This document shows positions 39,138-47,041 of a stretch of 64,000 bases of DNA, piece by piece. Position numbers and translations under genes: made by a program. Each line of letters begins with the position of its first letter. Positions within the stretch are counted from its first letter, which is position 1. A model generated the notes under the pieces. The model was not told the DNA's origin. It worked only from the letters and a program-made list of their open reading frames with translations, and made no database searches. Origin of the DNA: Mycobacterium sp. URHB0044 (GTDB lineage: Bacteria > Actinomycetota > Actinomycetes > Mycobacteriales > Mycobacteriaceae); NCBI RefSeq assembly GCF_000620625.1, contig NZ_KK211157.1, positions 62,001 through 126,000 on the forward strand. Direction: 5' to 3'.

Positions 39138-40193
39138 CTATCCGCCGTTCAGCACCCCACGCCCGACGATCGTCGGCAGGTCGAGGAAGGTGCGGATGCC
39201 CGGCGCGGCGGCGCAGACCGGGGCGATCGCGTGGACGGCGTGCATCGCCGTGCCGAGGCAGCCTTGGTCGGTCTCGTCCTCGCCATGGGTGGCGATCCGC
39301 GACTCGAGCACCATCGACGGCGAGCCTTCGACCGTCACCTTCCAGCCTCGCCCAGTCGGCCAGTCAGGCGCCTGATCGTCGCCGAGTCGGGTGATGTGCT
39401 CGATGGTCAGCGCCCGCCTGCCGCCGATGATCGCCGAGTAGCCGAACCGCTGCGCCGACACCGTCCCAGCTTCGATGCGACCGGCCTTGACGTCGAACGC
39501 GTGCTCCGCGACGGCGACCTCGCGGTCGTAGACGAAGTCCTCGATGGTCGCGCCGAGGCCGTCGGCCAGCAGCATCAGCGAGGCGCGAAAGGTCACGCCG
39601 GCCAGCGCCGCGTCCGCCATCGGCACCGGCTCGTCGGGCCGCTTGCCGAAGCCCATGATGTCGAACATCATCAGCGCGCTGTCGTAGGTGGAGTAGTCGA
39701 GCAGTTCCTGGACGAGCAACGAATCAATCCGGCCGAACAGACTCGACATGGTCAGCGGCAACACCTCGGCGGCCCACCCCGGTTCGATGCCCGTGGCGTG
39801 AAACGACGACCGCCCCTCTGCGCACGCCGTCTCCAGCTTCGCGACAACGCGCTCGCCTATGCTGGCCGGATAGATCAGGCCCGTCACAGCGGTGGACACC
39901 ACGTTCTTGCCCGATGCCAGCAGGCGGCAGATGTCGTCCAACGCACCCATCGGGTCCATCTCGCCCTGCGGCATGTAGAGCACGCAATCCGCATCGAGCG
40001 CAAGGATTTCGTCACGATTACTCGTTGCCACGACGCCGATTTCGCCGATGCCGCAGATTTCGCCGACGTCGCGGCCCGCCTTGGCATCGCTGTACACCAG
40101 CGCCCCGACGAGCTCGAGTTCGGGATGACGATGAACGGCCGCGGCCGCGTGGCGGCCGACGGATCCGGTGGCCCACTGCACGACACGCAACAT
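39138..40193 (-). CDS. NAD(P)-dependent dihydrodipicolinate reductase-like oxidoreductase
   Basis: The 351-residue protein has a dapB-like N-terminal Rossmann domain (MLRVVQWATGSVGRHAAAAV, with the short GxxG loop, then LELVGALVYSDAKAG and LYMPQGEMD) and a C-terminal alpha/beta domain of the kind found in 2,4-diaminopentanoate dehydrogenase-like and other amine dehydrogenase proteins common in mycobacteria. The ATG at 40193 gives a clean Rossmann start; a longer frame adds an unlikely N-terminus. It is divergent from the crotonase gene across about 100 bases. The substrate is unknown. Confidence 0.78.
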   Translation of the reverse strand: MLRVVQWATGSVGRHAAAAVHRHPELELVGALVYSDAKAGRDVGEICGIGEIGVVATSNRDEILALDADCVLYMPQGEMDPMGALDDICRLLASGKNVVSTAVTGLIYPASIGERVVAKLETACAEGRSSFHATGIEPGWAAEVLPLTMSSLFGRIDSLLVQELLDYSTYDSALMMFDIMGFGKRPDEPVPMADAALAGVTFRASLMLLADGLGATIEDFVYDREVAVAEHAFDVKAGRIEAGTVSAQRFGYSAIIGGRRALTIEHITRLGDDQAPDWPTGRGWKVTVEGSPSMVLESRIATHGEDETDQGCLGTAMHAVHAIAPVCAAAPGIRTFLDLPTIVGRGVLNGG

Positions 40194-40291
40194 GTCGATG
40201 AGCTTACGGTAATGCCGACAGTCAAAAGCATGGCTTTGCCGAAGCAGGCGGCCCCCTTGACTTCCGCCCCCCAACTAGCTCGACTTCAGTC

Positions 40292-41194
40292 ATGCCGACG
40301 ACAGACTTCGAGACCCTGCTCTACAAGACCGAGCCGCCCGTCGCCACCATCACGCTCAACCGGCCCGACCACCTGAACACGATCGTGCCGCCGATGCCCG
40401 ACGAGATCGAGGCCGCCATTGGCCTGGCCGAGCGCGACCCGCAGGTCAAGGTCATCGTGCTGCGCGGCGCGGGGCGGGCGTTCTCCGGCGGCTACGACTT
40501 CGGCGGCGGCTTCCAGCACTGGGGCGAGGCGATGAACACCGACGGCCGGTGGGATCCCGGCAAGGACTTCGCCATGGTGAGCTCGCGCGAGACGGGTCCG
40601 ACGCAGAAGTTCATGGCGATCTGGCGGGCGTCCAAGCCCGTGATCGCCCAGGTGCACGGCTGGTGCGTCGGTGGCGCGAGTGACTACGCGTTGTGCGCGG
40701 ACATCGTCATCGCCAGCGACGACGCCGTCATCGGCACGCCGTACAGCCGGATGTGGGGTGCATACCTGACCGGCATGTGGCTCTACCGCCTGAGCCTGGC
40801 CAAGGTGAAGTGGCACTCGCTGACCGGAGAGCCACTGACCGGCGTCGAAGCCGCGGCCGTCGAATTGATCAACGAGTCAGTGCCATTCGAACACCTCGAG
40901 GCCCGAGTCGCCGAGATCGCCGCCAAGCTGTCCCGAATCCCGTTGTCGCAGTTGCAAGCTCAGAAGCTGATCGTCAACCAGGCCTACGAGAACATGGGCC
41001 TGGCCTCCACCCAGACCCTCGGTGGCATCCTCGACGGATTGATGCGCAATACGCCAGAAGCGTTGGAGTTCATCGACGTTGCGGGCAAGGACGGTGTACG
41101 TGCGGCAGTCGAGCGTCGCGACGGGCCATGGGGTGACTACAGCCAGGGACCACCGGAGCGACGGCCCGACCCGTCGCACGTCATCGAGCCCTAG
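40292..41194 (+). CDS. Enoyl-CoA hydratase/isomerase family protein (EchA2-type)
   Basis: A 300-residue crotonase-fold protein. The oxyanion-hole segments are LRGAGRAFSGGYDFGGGFQ and VIAQVHGWCVGGASDYALCA. The active-site glutamate normally in the second block (GGG-E/D) is here Ser/Asp (GASDYAL), and DIVIASDDAVIGTPYSRMWG follows. It could hydrate an enoyl-CoA with Asp, or be an isomerase or a non-hydratase. The position and length match EchA2 (Rv0456c) of M. tuberculosis. The ATG has no strong ribosome site. Confidence 0.82.
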   Translation: MPTTDFETLLYKTEPPVATITLNRPDHLNTIVPPMPDEIEAAIGLAERDPQVKVIVLRGAGRAFSGGYDFGGGFQHWGEAMNTDGRWDPGKDFAMVSSRETGPTQKFMAIWRASKPVIAQVHGWCVGGASDYALCADIVIASDDAVIGTPYSRMWGAYLTGMWLYRLSLAKVKWHSLTGEPLTGVEAAAVELINESVPFEHLEARVAEIAAKLSRIPLSQLQAQKLIVNQAYENMGLASTQTLGGILDGLMRNTPEALEFIDVAGKDGVRAAVERRDGPWGDYSQGPPERRPDPSHVIEP

Positions 41195-41319
41195 TCGCTG
41201 AGCAGTCGACTAGCAGCCCCGGATGTGCGTCGAATTCTGCAGCGGGGTCGCACATTTCGCCCAGCCACGACCGATGCGCAGAAGTCGGCGAGGAAGCGCG
41301 GGAGCCGAGTCGACGCCGG

Positions 41320-42174
41320 CTAATCGCTCCTGCGCAGCCCGCCGAGCATTGCGACCACCACACCCAACACCACCAGCACGCCACCCGCGGCCAGCGTCAG
41401 GTTGAGCCACTGATGCAGGCTGCCCTCGGCGTGTCCGACCACCGCCTCGGCGATCCGGCGGACGTCGCCCGTGGTCTGGTTCAACGCCTGATCGATGCGG
41501 CTGCGCGCCACCTCGATGCCCGCCCAGCCGGTGGCACCGACCAGCATCGCCGAGACGCCCAGGGCCGCAAGTGCTTTGCCGCGGGATCGCGCCGCCGCGA
41601 GAGTGAACAGCGCGAACGCCCCCGCCAGCACGCAGCTGCCCACACTGACCCACGGGCCCCACGTCGCGAACTGCCGCAATTGACCGGGACGCAGACTTGA
41701 GTTGTCCGGCACCGTGATCGGCACGGTCAGCGTCTCGGGCACCTGCAAATTCAGATTGCCCAACGTCGCCTGTATCGACGAGTCCCGCAGCATGGGGGCC
41801 ACGTCGATCAGCCAGCGGTCGTCGGAGCCCTGGTCGTGCTGGATGGAATCGGTGAACATCCAGGTGTGCACGATCCGGTTGGCCTGGGAGAACTGGCCTG
41901 GGAAGCCCGCGTTCTGCGTGTACGACGTGGTGACGCTGTGCACCAGATCGGGGTTGAGGTTGCCGTAGCCGTTGTCCGCGGCGAACGACACGATCTGAGT
42001 GGTCAGCAGCGACGCCATCGCCTCCTGCAGCTTCGGGTCGCGCGCGGCGGAGGCGGCGAAGTCGGCGTAGCCATCCCGGTCGACGATGGTGTGCTGCGCC
42101 CAGGTGGCGGGCACGGCAACGGCCAGCGCAACCGTGGTGATCACCCACAGCAGAAGCGCGGCCAGAAACCGCAC
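41320..42174 (-). CDS. Membrane protein with N-terminal anchor and extracellular domain
   Basis: The 284-residue protein has a signal-anchor helix at the N-terminus (LAALLLWVITTVALAVAVPA), an outside domain of about 150 residues (IVDRDGYADFAASAARDPKL and later PETLTVPITVPDNSS), and three C-terminal membrane helices (VSVGSCVLAGAFALFTLAAA, ALGVSAMLVGATGWAGIE and LTLAAGGVLVVLGVVVAML). AAGGAGG lies 5 bases before the GTG start, a strong ribosome site. I do not recognise the family. It is followed downstream by a 125-base convergent gap with a weak ATGTGCG/CGCACAT inverted repeat at 41223-41255. Confidence 0.78.
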   Translation of the reverse strand: MRFLAALLLWVITTVALAVAVPATWAQHTIVDRDGYADFAASAARDPKLQEAMASLLTTQIVSFAADNGYGNLNPDLVHSVTTSYTQNAGFPGQFSQANRIVHTWMFTDSIQHDQGSDDRWLIDVAPMLRDSSIQATLGNLNLQVPETLTVPITVPDNSSLRPGQLRQFATWGPWVSVGSCVLAGAFALFTLAAARSRGKALAALGVSAMLVGATGWAGIEVARSRIDQALNQTTGDVRRIAEAVVGHAEGSLHQWLNLTLAAGGVLVVLGVVVAMLGGLRRSD

Positions 42175-42216
42175 GGCGTCCTCCTTGTCCGGGACGCGGC
42201 GTGCGATGCGGCCAGG

Positions 42217-43074
42217 TCAGTCGGCCAGCGCGCGTCCCACGATGAGCGGGTCGGCCCGGCCGACCACCTCGTGGTCCTTGTTGTCGTAGTCGAACTTACC
42301 GAGGACATAGCGCATGGCGTTGATGCGGGCACGCTTCTTGTCGTTGCTCTTGACCACCGTCCAGGGCGCCATCTCGGTGTCCGTCCAGGCGAACATGTCC
42401 TCCTTGGCGGCGGTGTAGTCCTCCCACTTGTCCAGCGACGCGAGGTCGGTCGGCGACAGTTTCCACTGCCGGACGGGGTCCACCTGCCGGATGGTGAAGC
42501 GGGTGCGCTGCTCGGCCTGCGTCACGGAGAACCACAGCTTGGTCAGGCTGACGCCGTCGTTGACCAACATCTGCTCGAACAGCGGCGCCTGGCGGATGAA
42601 CTCGGCGTGCTGCTTGGCCGAGCAGTAGCCCATCACCCGTTCCACGCCTGCGCGGTTGTACCAGGACCGGTCGAACAGGACGATCTCGCCGCCGGCGGGC
42701 AAATGGTTGACGTAGCGCTGGAAGTACCACTGCGTGCGCTCGCGCTCGGTGGGCTTCTCCAGGGCGACGACGCGGGCGCCGCGGGGGTTCAGGTGCTCCA
42801 TGAACCGCTTGATCGTGCCGCCCTTACCCGCAGCGTCGCGGCCCTCGAACACGATGACGTGCCGGTGACCGTGAGTCTGGCTCCACTTCTGCAGCTTGAG
42901 CAGTTCGATCTGCAGCAGCCGCTTCTGCTCCTCGTACTCCTCGCGCTTCATGCGCTCGTCGTAGGGATAGCCCTCGCGCCAGGTGTCGACGACCTCGCCG
43001 GTGGGCTGAATCAGCAGCTCGGGGTCGTCGTCATCGTCGTCGCGCACGGTGTAGCGAGAAACGTCCAAAGTCAC
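42217..43074 (-). CDS. ppk2: Polyphosphate kinase 2, class I
   Basis: The 285-residue protein is a typical PPK2: an acidic N-terminus, then YDERMKREEYEEQKRLLQIE, Walker A IVFEGRDAAGKGGTIKRFME, the lid segment GARVVALEKPTERERTQWYF and Walker B IVLFDRSWYNRAGVERVMGY, ending RINAMRYVLGKFDYDNKD. FEGRD in Walker A marks class I, which phosphorylates GDP or ADP with polyphosphate; the M. tuberculosis counterpart at a different locus is Rv3232c. TACGTT lies 6 bases before the GTG. It is the second PPK2 in the window. Confidence 0.93.
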   Translation of the reverse strand: MTLDVSRYTVRDDDDDDPELLIQPTGEVVDTWREGYPYDERMKREEYEEQKRLLQIELLKLQKWSQTHGHRHVIVFEGRDAAGKGGTIKRFMEHLNPRGARVVALEKPTERERTQWYFQRYVNHLPAGGEIVLFDRSWYNRAGVERVMGYCSAKQHAEFIRQAPLFEQMLVNDGVSLTKLWFSVTQAEQRTRFTIRQVDPVRQWKLSPTDLASLDKWEDYTAAKEDMFAWTDTEMAPWTVVKSNDKKRARINAMRYVLGKFDYDNKDHEVVGRADPLIVGRALAD

Positions 43075-43137
43075 CGGCAGAACGTATCGACCCCCGCGGA
43101 ATCGACGGTGACGTCCGGGTGAACGGAAGGTGTCGGG

Positions 43138-44667
43138 CTACTTCGCCGTACGCCGAGGCCGGATCAACGCGAGCTTGGTCATCATCGTGTTCATCCGCTT
43201 CATCGCCTTCTGCGAATTGTTGTAGTAGTTCCCGCCGGCGCCGACGCTGGTCCGCGGTGCGACCACCGCTTCCTGGCGGCAGAACTTGCGCAGGCCGTCG
43301 GCGCCGCCGAACCGCGCGCCGATCCCCGACGTCTTCCAGCCGCCCATCGGCGCGGTGGTGCACATCAGGTTGGAGATCACGTCGTTGATGTTGACCGCAC
43401 CGCAGTCCAGTTGCAGCGCAACGTCATTGGCCCTGACGATGTCAGTGGAGAACACCGCCGCGCTCAAGCCGTAGGGGCTGTCGTTGGCCAGCCGCACCGC
43501 CTCGGCGACGCTGCCCACCTTCATGATCGGCAACGTCGGGCCAAAGGTTTCCTCCGTCATGCACGCCATCGTGTGGTCGACGTCCACGAGCACGGTCGGC
43601 GGGTAGAAGCTGCCCGGTCCGGTCGGACGCTCACCGCCGGTGAGGACCTTCGCGCCCTTGGCCTTCGCATCGGCCACGTGCCGTTCGGTGACGGCGACCT
43701 GGCTGTCGTCGATCAGCGCGCCGAAGTCGTAGCCCTCGCCCGCGCCCATCTTGAGGTTGGTGACGTCGCGGACGACGGCGTCGACGAACTGGTCGTAGAC
43801 CTGCTCGAGCACGTACACCCGCTCGACCGACACGCACGTCTGGCCGGCGTTGAACATGGCACCCCACACCGCCGCGTGCGCGGCGAGTTCGACGTCGGCG
43901 TCCTCGAGCACGATCATCGGGTCCTTGCCACCGAGTTCGAGGCTGATCGGGGTGAGCCTGCGGGCCGCCCGCTCGGCAACCTTGGCGCCCGTTGCGCTGG
44001 AGCCGGTGAACTGCACGTAGTCGGAGTTGTCGACGACGGCCTCGACGGCCTCACGGGCGCCCTGGACGATCGCCATCACCTCGGGGGCACCCGAGTCGAT
44101 CCAGCCGCGTTGCAGCAGTTCGGCGGTCAGCGGCGTGCGCTCCGACGGTTTCAACAGGACCGCGCACCCGGCGGCCAGCGCGGCGATGCCGTCCATCAGG
44201 AGGTTGGCCACCGGGTAGTTCCACGGCGCGATGATCCCGACGACCGGGCGCGGCCGGTAGTGCACGGTGATCTTCTTGATCGACAGGAACGGCAGTGGCG
44301 CCGGGCGGGTCTCCGGTGCGAGCGCGCTCTCCATCGTCTTGATGTAGTACGAGGCGATCATGATGAGCAACGGCACCTCTTGCGCGGCGTCCGTCGCCGA
44401 CTTGCCGGTCTCCTTGATCAGCAGCGATTCGATCTCGTCGCGGTGGTCGCCGAGCCACACGGCGTAGCGGGCCATCACCTTGGCGCGGCCCTTGGCGCCG
44501 CGCGCCTCCCACTCGCGCTGGGCCTGCCGCAGTCCGGCGGCGATGCGCGGTACGTCGGCCGGATCGGTCCAGAGCACCTTCCCTGCGACGGCGCCCGTCG
44601 CGGGATTGAGGATGGTGCCAGCCGGAAGGTTCTGGCCAGGGGCGTCCACTTCGGGCGTTGCTGTCAT
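43138..44667 (-). CDS. NAD(P)-dependent aldehyde dehydrogenase, succinic-semialdehyde dehydrogenase-like (GabD2-type)
   Basis: A 509-residue ALDH-superfamily protein. The catalytic glutamate lies in SLELGGKDPMIVLEDADVEL and the nucleophile cysteine in FNAGQTCVSVERVYVLE; NAD contacts include GIIAPWNYPVANLLMDGIAA and LLKPSERTPLTAELLQ. The overall sequence, including the C-terminal extension NYYNNSQKAMKRMNTMMTKL, resembles the mycobacterial GabD2 form of succinic-semialdehyde dehydrogenase. TAACAT lies 6 bases before the ATG, so the transcript should be leaderless. The substrate is by similarity only. Confidence 0.85.
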   Translation of the reverse strand: MTATPEVDAPGQNLPAGTILNPATGAVAGKVLWTDPADVPRIAAGLRQAQREWEARGAKGRAKVMARYAVWLGDHRDEIESLLIKETGKSATDAAQEVPLLIMIASYYIKTMESALAPETRPAPLPFLSIKKITVHYRPRPVVGIIAPWNYPVANLLMDGIAALAAGCAVLLKPSERTPLTAELLQRGWIDSGAPEVMAIVQGAREAVEAVVDNSDYVQFTGSSATGAKVAERAARRLTPISLELGGKDPMIVLEDADVELAAHAAVWGAMFNAGQTCVSVERVYVLEQVYDQFVDAVVRDVTNLKMGAGEGYDFGALIDDSQVAVTERHVADAKAKGAKVLTGGERPTGPGSFYPPTVLVDVDHTMACMTEETFGPTLPIMKVGSVAEAVRLANDSPYGLSAAVFSTDIVRANDVALQLDCGAVNINDVISNLMCTTAPMGGWKTSGIGARFGGADGLRKFCRQEAVVAPRTSVGAGGNYYNNSQKAMKRMNTMMTKLALIRPRRTAK

Positions 44668-44676
44668 ACGCTCATG

Positions 44677-45258
44677 TTAACCACTGGTGTGACGTGGATC
44701 GCAGCCGGGTTGACACCTGTCAAGTCGCGCGGCCCGTGCGGCCAGGCAGACCAGCGCCGTACCGAGGAACAATGCACCGACGGTGTCGGTGAAGTAGTGG
44801 TAGGTGAACGACTGGCCCAGGGCCCCGAGCACCGCGACGACGCCTGCCGCCGCGACGGACCACGCCGCCACCCCGGCCGCCAATACCGCCAGCCCGAGGA
44901 CGACGACGGCGAGCGTCGTGTGCCCGCTGGGATACGCGAGTTCGCCGCCGCTCAGCCTGCCGAACATTCGCTTGCACAGCCTGGCCACGGCGACTGCGAC
45001 GAGGGGCGTCACCGCGACCACGACCGCGAATCGCCACCGCCTGCGGACCAGTGCGGCCGCCAGCACGATCACGCACGCGACGAAGACAACCCGCCCGTCG
45101 GTGAAGACCAGCAGCCTGCCGAGCAGCGGATGCTCGTCGCCGGTGCGGGTGAACCAGTCGTCCAGCGGCGTCGAGCCCTTGCCGACGACGAGGCCGAGCA
45201 ACACCATCGCCGCCAGCCCAACGAGCGGCCACCACCGGGCCGCGGTCGGCACCGTCAT
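44677..45258 (-). CDS. PAP2-family membrane phosphatase-like protein
   Basis: The 193-residue protein has about five membrane helices and the PAP2 phosphatase signature in the order K-x6-R, PSGH and SxxxxxHxxxD: here CKRMFGRLSGGELAY, YPSGHTTLAVVVLGL and SFTYHYFTDTVGALF. The second arginine of the usual SR pair is missing, so catalysis may be altered. Such proteins dephosphorylate undecaprenyl or other lipid phosphates at the membrane face. It starts directly where the DinB-like gene stops, so both are in one transcript. Confidence 0.82.
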   Translation of the reverse strand: MTVPTAARWWPLVGLAAMVLLGLVVGKGSTPLDDWFTRTGDEHPLLGRLLVFTDGRVVFVACVIVLAAALVRRRWRFAVVVAVTPLVAVAVARLCKRMFGRLSGGELAYPSGHTTLAVVVLGLAVLAAGVAAWSVAAAGVVAVLGALGQSFTYHYFTDTVGALFLGTALVCLAARAARLDRCQPGCDPRHTSG

Positions 45259-45777
45259 TCAGCCGGCGATGCCCCGGACGTAGGCGGCCTGGCCGAGGTG
45301 CTGGGCACAGTCGTCGATGATGCTGACCAGTCGCGCGCTGGCAGTGACGGGCGGGGTCCAGCGCCTATCCACGATGCGGTCCAGTTCGTCGGGCGTGACC
45401 GACGCGACGAACTCGAGCGTCAGCTTGTGCACGGCGTGGTAGTACCCGGACAGCAGGCTCGCCGGCGGGCGCACCTTGCCGACCTGTTCCGCGGTGTGGC
45501 CGTAGCCGTGCGAATCACGCGGTAGGTCAAGCCCGAAGCGGTCCACCCAGCCGTCGCGGAACCACACCTGCTCGACGCCCGCGATCTCGCAGAGCTGCGC
45601 GTCCTGCACGCGGGCGCTGTGCCAGATCAGCCACGCGATGCTGTTGGCCTCGGGGGTCGGTCGGTACCAGGAGAGCTCGTCGGCCAAGCCGTCGGTGAGG
45701 TCGTCGACGTGCTCGATGAGCCGGGTGAATGAGTCGCGCAGCAGCTCGCGGACCGCGGCGGTGTCAGTGTCAGCCAT
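45259..45777 (-). CDS. DinB-like / DUF664 four-helix metalloprotein
   Basis: The 172-residue protein matches the DinB superfamily: IAWLIWHSARVQDAQLCEIA supplies the first histidine, HAVHKLTLEFVA the second, and DDCAQHLGQAAYVRGI the third, as in mycothiol-dependent and related DinB proteins. TAGCGT lies 7 bases before the ATG at 45777, so the mRNA is probably leaderless. It is divergent from the ArsR/SRPBCC pair, the usual company of such genes. A thiol-transferase role is inferred from the fold. Confidence 0.85.
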   Translation of the reverse strand: MADTDTAAVRELLRDSFTRLIEHVDDLTDGLADELSWYRPTPEANSIAWLIWHSARVQDAQLCEIAGVEQVWFRDGWVDRFGLDLPRDSHGYGHTAEQVGKVRPPASLLSGYYHAVHKLTLEFVASVTPDELDRIVDRRWTPPVTASARLVSIIDDCAQHLGQAAYVRGIAG

Positions 45778-45818
45778 GCCGACGACGCTACCCGCCGGCC
45801 TCCTGGCATGCCTTGACA

Positions 45819-45844
45819 TTCATATGATCTGCTAGTTATATGAA
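45819..45844. promoter_or_regulatory. ArsR operator overlapping its own start codon
   Basis: TTCATAT, 12 bases, then ATATGAA is a perfect 7+7 inverted repeat; the right arm contains the annotated ATG at 45840. TTGACA lies just before the left arm (45813-45818) and TAGTTA/TTATAT lies inside the element, so bound repressor would cover the promoter. This makes the GTG at 45849 a credible alternative start if transcription begins near 45845. Confidence 0.7.
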
Positions 45845-46154
45845 TGACGTGGACGCCTTCGCCGTCATCGCCGACCCGACGCGCCGCCGGATACTGGACA
45901 CCCTCCGCGACGGTGCCGCTGACGTCGGCGAACTGGTTGAGCAGCTTGACATTTCGCAACCACTGGTGTCCAAGCACCTCGCCGTGCTGCGCAATGCGGG
46001 CGCCGTCGAGGTGCGGGTGGACGGCAAACGCCGGATCTACCAATTGGCCGAGGACCCGCTGCCCGCCGTGCTGGCGTGGGTTACCCCGTATCACCGCAAG
46101 TGGTCGATGAGCCTGGATCGACTGGCGGATCTGATCGACGAGGAGCAATCATGA
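45840..46154 (+). CDS. ArsR-family HTH regulator
   Basis: The 104-residue protein is a winged-HTH ArsR type: AVIADPTRRRILDTLRDGAA, then QLDISQPLVSKHLAVLRNAG as recognition helix and VRVDGKRRIYQL as wing. No metal-binding cysteines are present, so it is of the non-metal group that typically pairs with SRPBCC/AHSA1 proteins. The annotated ATG at 45840 lies inside the operator and the -10 region; the GTG at 45849 may be the real start. Its stop overlaps the next gene's ATG as ATGA. Confidence 0.87.
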   Translation: MNDVDAFAVIADPTRRRILDTLRDGAADVGELVEQLDISQPLVSKHLAVLRNAGAVEVRVDGKRRIYQLAEDPLPAVLAWVTPYHRKWSMSLDRLADLIDEEQS

Positions 46155-46645
46155 CGTTGGACGCAAAACTGCAAAGCCACAAGGGCGCTTGGCTTTTGAC
46201 GCTCGAGCGCGACTTCGCCCATCCGCCCGAGGTGGTGTGGCCGTGGCTGACCGATCCCGAGCGACTGGCCCGCTGGTCACCCGTCGTGCCGGATCGCGCG
46301 TTCGACTCCCCCGGCGCCCGGCAGGTACGCGAGAATCCCGGCGACGACCCCGTTGACGGCGAACTGATCTCGGTCGACCCACCGCGGGAACTGGTGCACC
46401 GCTGGGGCGACGACCTGGTGCGCTGGCACCTCGAACCGACCCCGGCCGGTTGCCGGCTGACGCTGGAACAGACTATGCCGCAACGCGATCCGGCCACCAT
46501 GAACGCCGCCGGGTGGGACGTCTGCCTCACCGTGCTCGACGAGGTCCTCGGCGGTTCCGACACGCCGCGTGCAACGGGAGCCGACGCGGCAGCGCGAGGC
46601 TGGGAAGCGCTGCGGGACGAGTACGCCGAGGCGCTCGGTACCTAG
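46151..46645 (+). CDS. SRPBCC/AHSA1-family protein
   Basis: The 164-residue protein has the Bet v1/START-like fold of the AHSA1 group: LERDFAHPPEVVWPWLTDPE, then RLARWSPVVPDRAF, VDPPRELVHRWGDDLVRWHL and the C-terminal helix WDVCLTVLDEVLGG. The ATG overlaps the ArsR stop codon as ATGA, so it is under the same operator. Partners of ArsR of this kind bind hydrophobic ligands. Its stop codon shares CTAG with the VOC gene stop on the opposite strand. Confidence 0.85.
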   Translation: MTLDAKLQSHKGAWLLTLERDFAHPPEVVWPWLTDPERLARWSPVVPDRAFDSPGARQVRENPGDDPVDGELISVDPPRELVHRWGDDLVRWHLEPTPAGCRLTLEQTMPQRDPATMNAAGWDVCLTVLDEVLGGSDTPRATGADAAARGWEALRDEYAEALGT

Positions 46646-47019
46646 CCGGCTGCCGCGCCGTGGAAGACGGCTTCGACGTTGTTGCCGTCGGGATCGCGGA
46701 CGAACGCGCCGAAGTAACCGGGGTGGTACTCCGGGAAGATCCGCGGTGCGTGCAGCGACTCGGCGCCCAGCTTGCACGCGGCGTCGTGAAAGGCCTGCAC
46801 CTCATCGGTGCTGGAGGCCTGGAACGCGAAGTGGATGGCTTGGGTCGCCTGCGCGTCCGTCCCGTCCTCCAGCCAGAAGTCCGGCTTGCCGTTGCGGCCG
46901 TAGCCGATGGCAGGCCCGACGTCCATCTGCCGGGTGTAACCCAGGACCTCCAGAACGGTGTCGTAGAACTGCTTGGAAGCGGCGTAGTCGGCACAGATGA
47001 TTCCGAAGTGGTCGATCAC
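46642..47019 (-). CDS. VOC-superfamily protein (glyoxalase/bleomycin-resistance fold)
   Basis: A 125-residue single vicinal-oxygen-chelate domain: IDHFGIICADYAASKQFYDT opens the first beta-alpha-beta module with a metal-type histidine, and FGAFVRDPDGNNVEAVFHG closes the second with the metal glutamate. TAGGAT lies 6 bases before the GTG start, indicating a leaderless message. Substrates range from glyoxalase to dioxygenase, and it may act as a thiol-dependent lyase; nothing decides which. It is divergent from the amidohydrolase gene across 22 bases. Confidence 0.83.
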   Translation of the reverse strand: MIDHFGIICADYAASKQFYDTVLEVLGYTRQMDVGPAIGYGRNGKPDFWLEDGTDAQATQAIHFAFQASSTDEVQAFHDAACKLGAESLHAPRIFPEYHPGYFGAFVRDPDGNNVEAVFHGAAAG

Positions 47020-47025
47020 GCGCTC

Positions 47026-47035
47026 ATCCTAGAGT
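47026..47035. promoter_or_regulatory. Overlapping divergent -10 boxes, VOC / amidohydrolase
   Basis: TAGAGT on the + strand (47030-47035) lies 6 bases before the ATG at 47042, and TAGGAT on the - strand (47031-47026) lies 6 bases before the GTG at 47019. The hexamers share the TA at 47030-47031. Both transcripts would start at the codon itself, giving a compact symmetric divergent promoter of 22 bases between two genes. Confidence 0.65.
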
Positions 47036-47041
47036 CGAGGT

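Noticed and set aside
41195..41319. Terminator in the convergent gap after the crotonase gene
   Set aside because: ATGTGCG and CGCACAT can pair, but the 19-base loop and lack of a T-run make the structure too weak to call.
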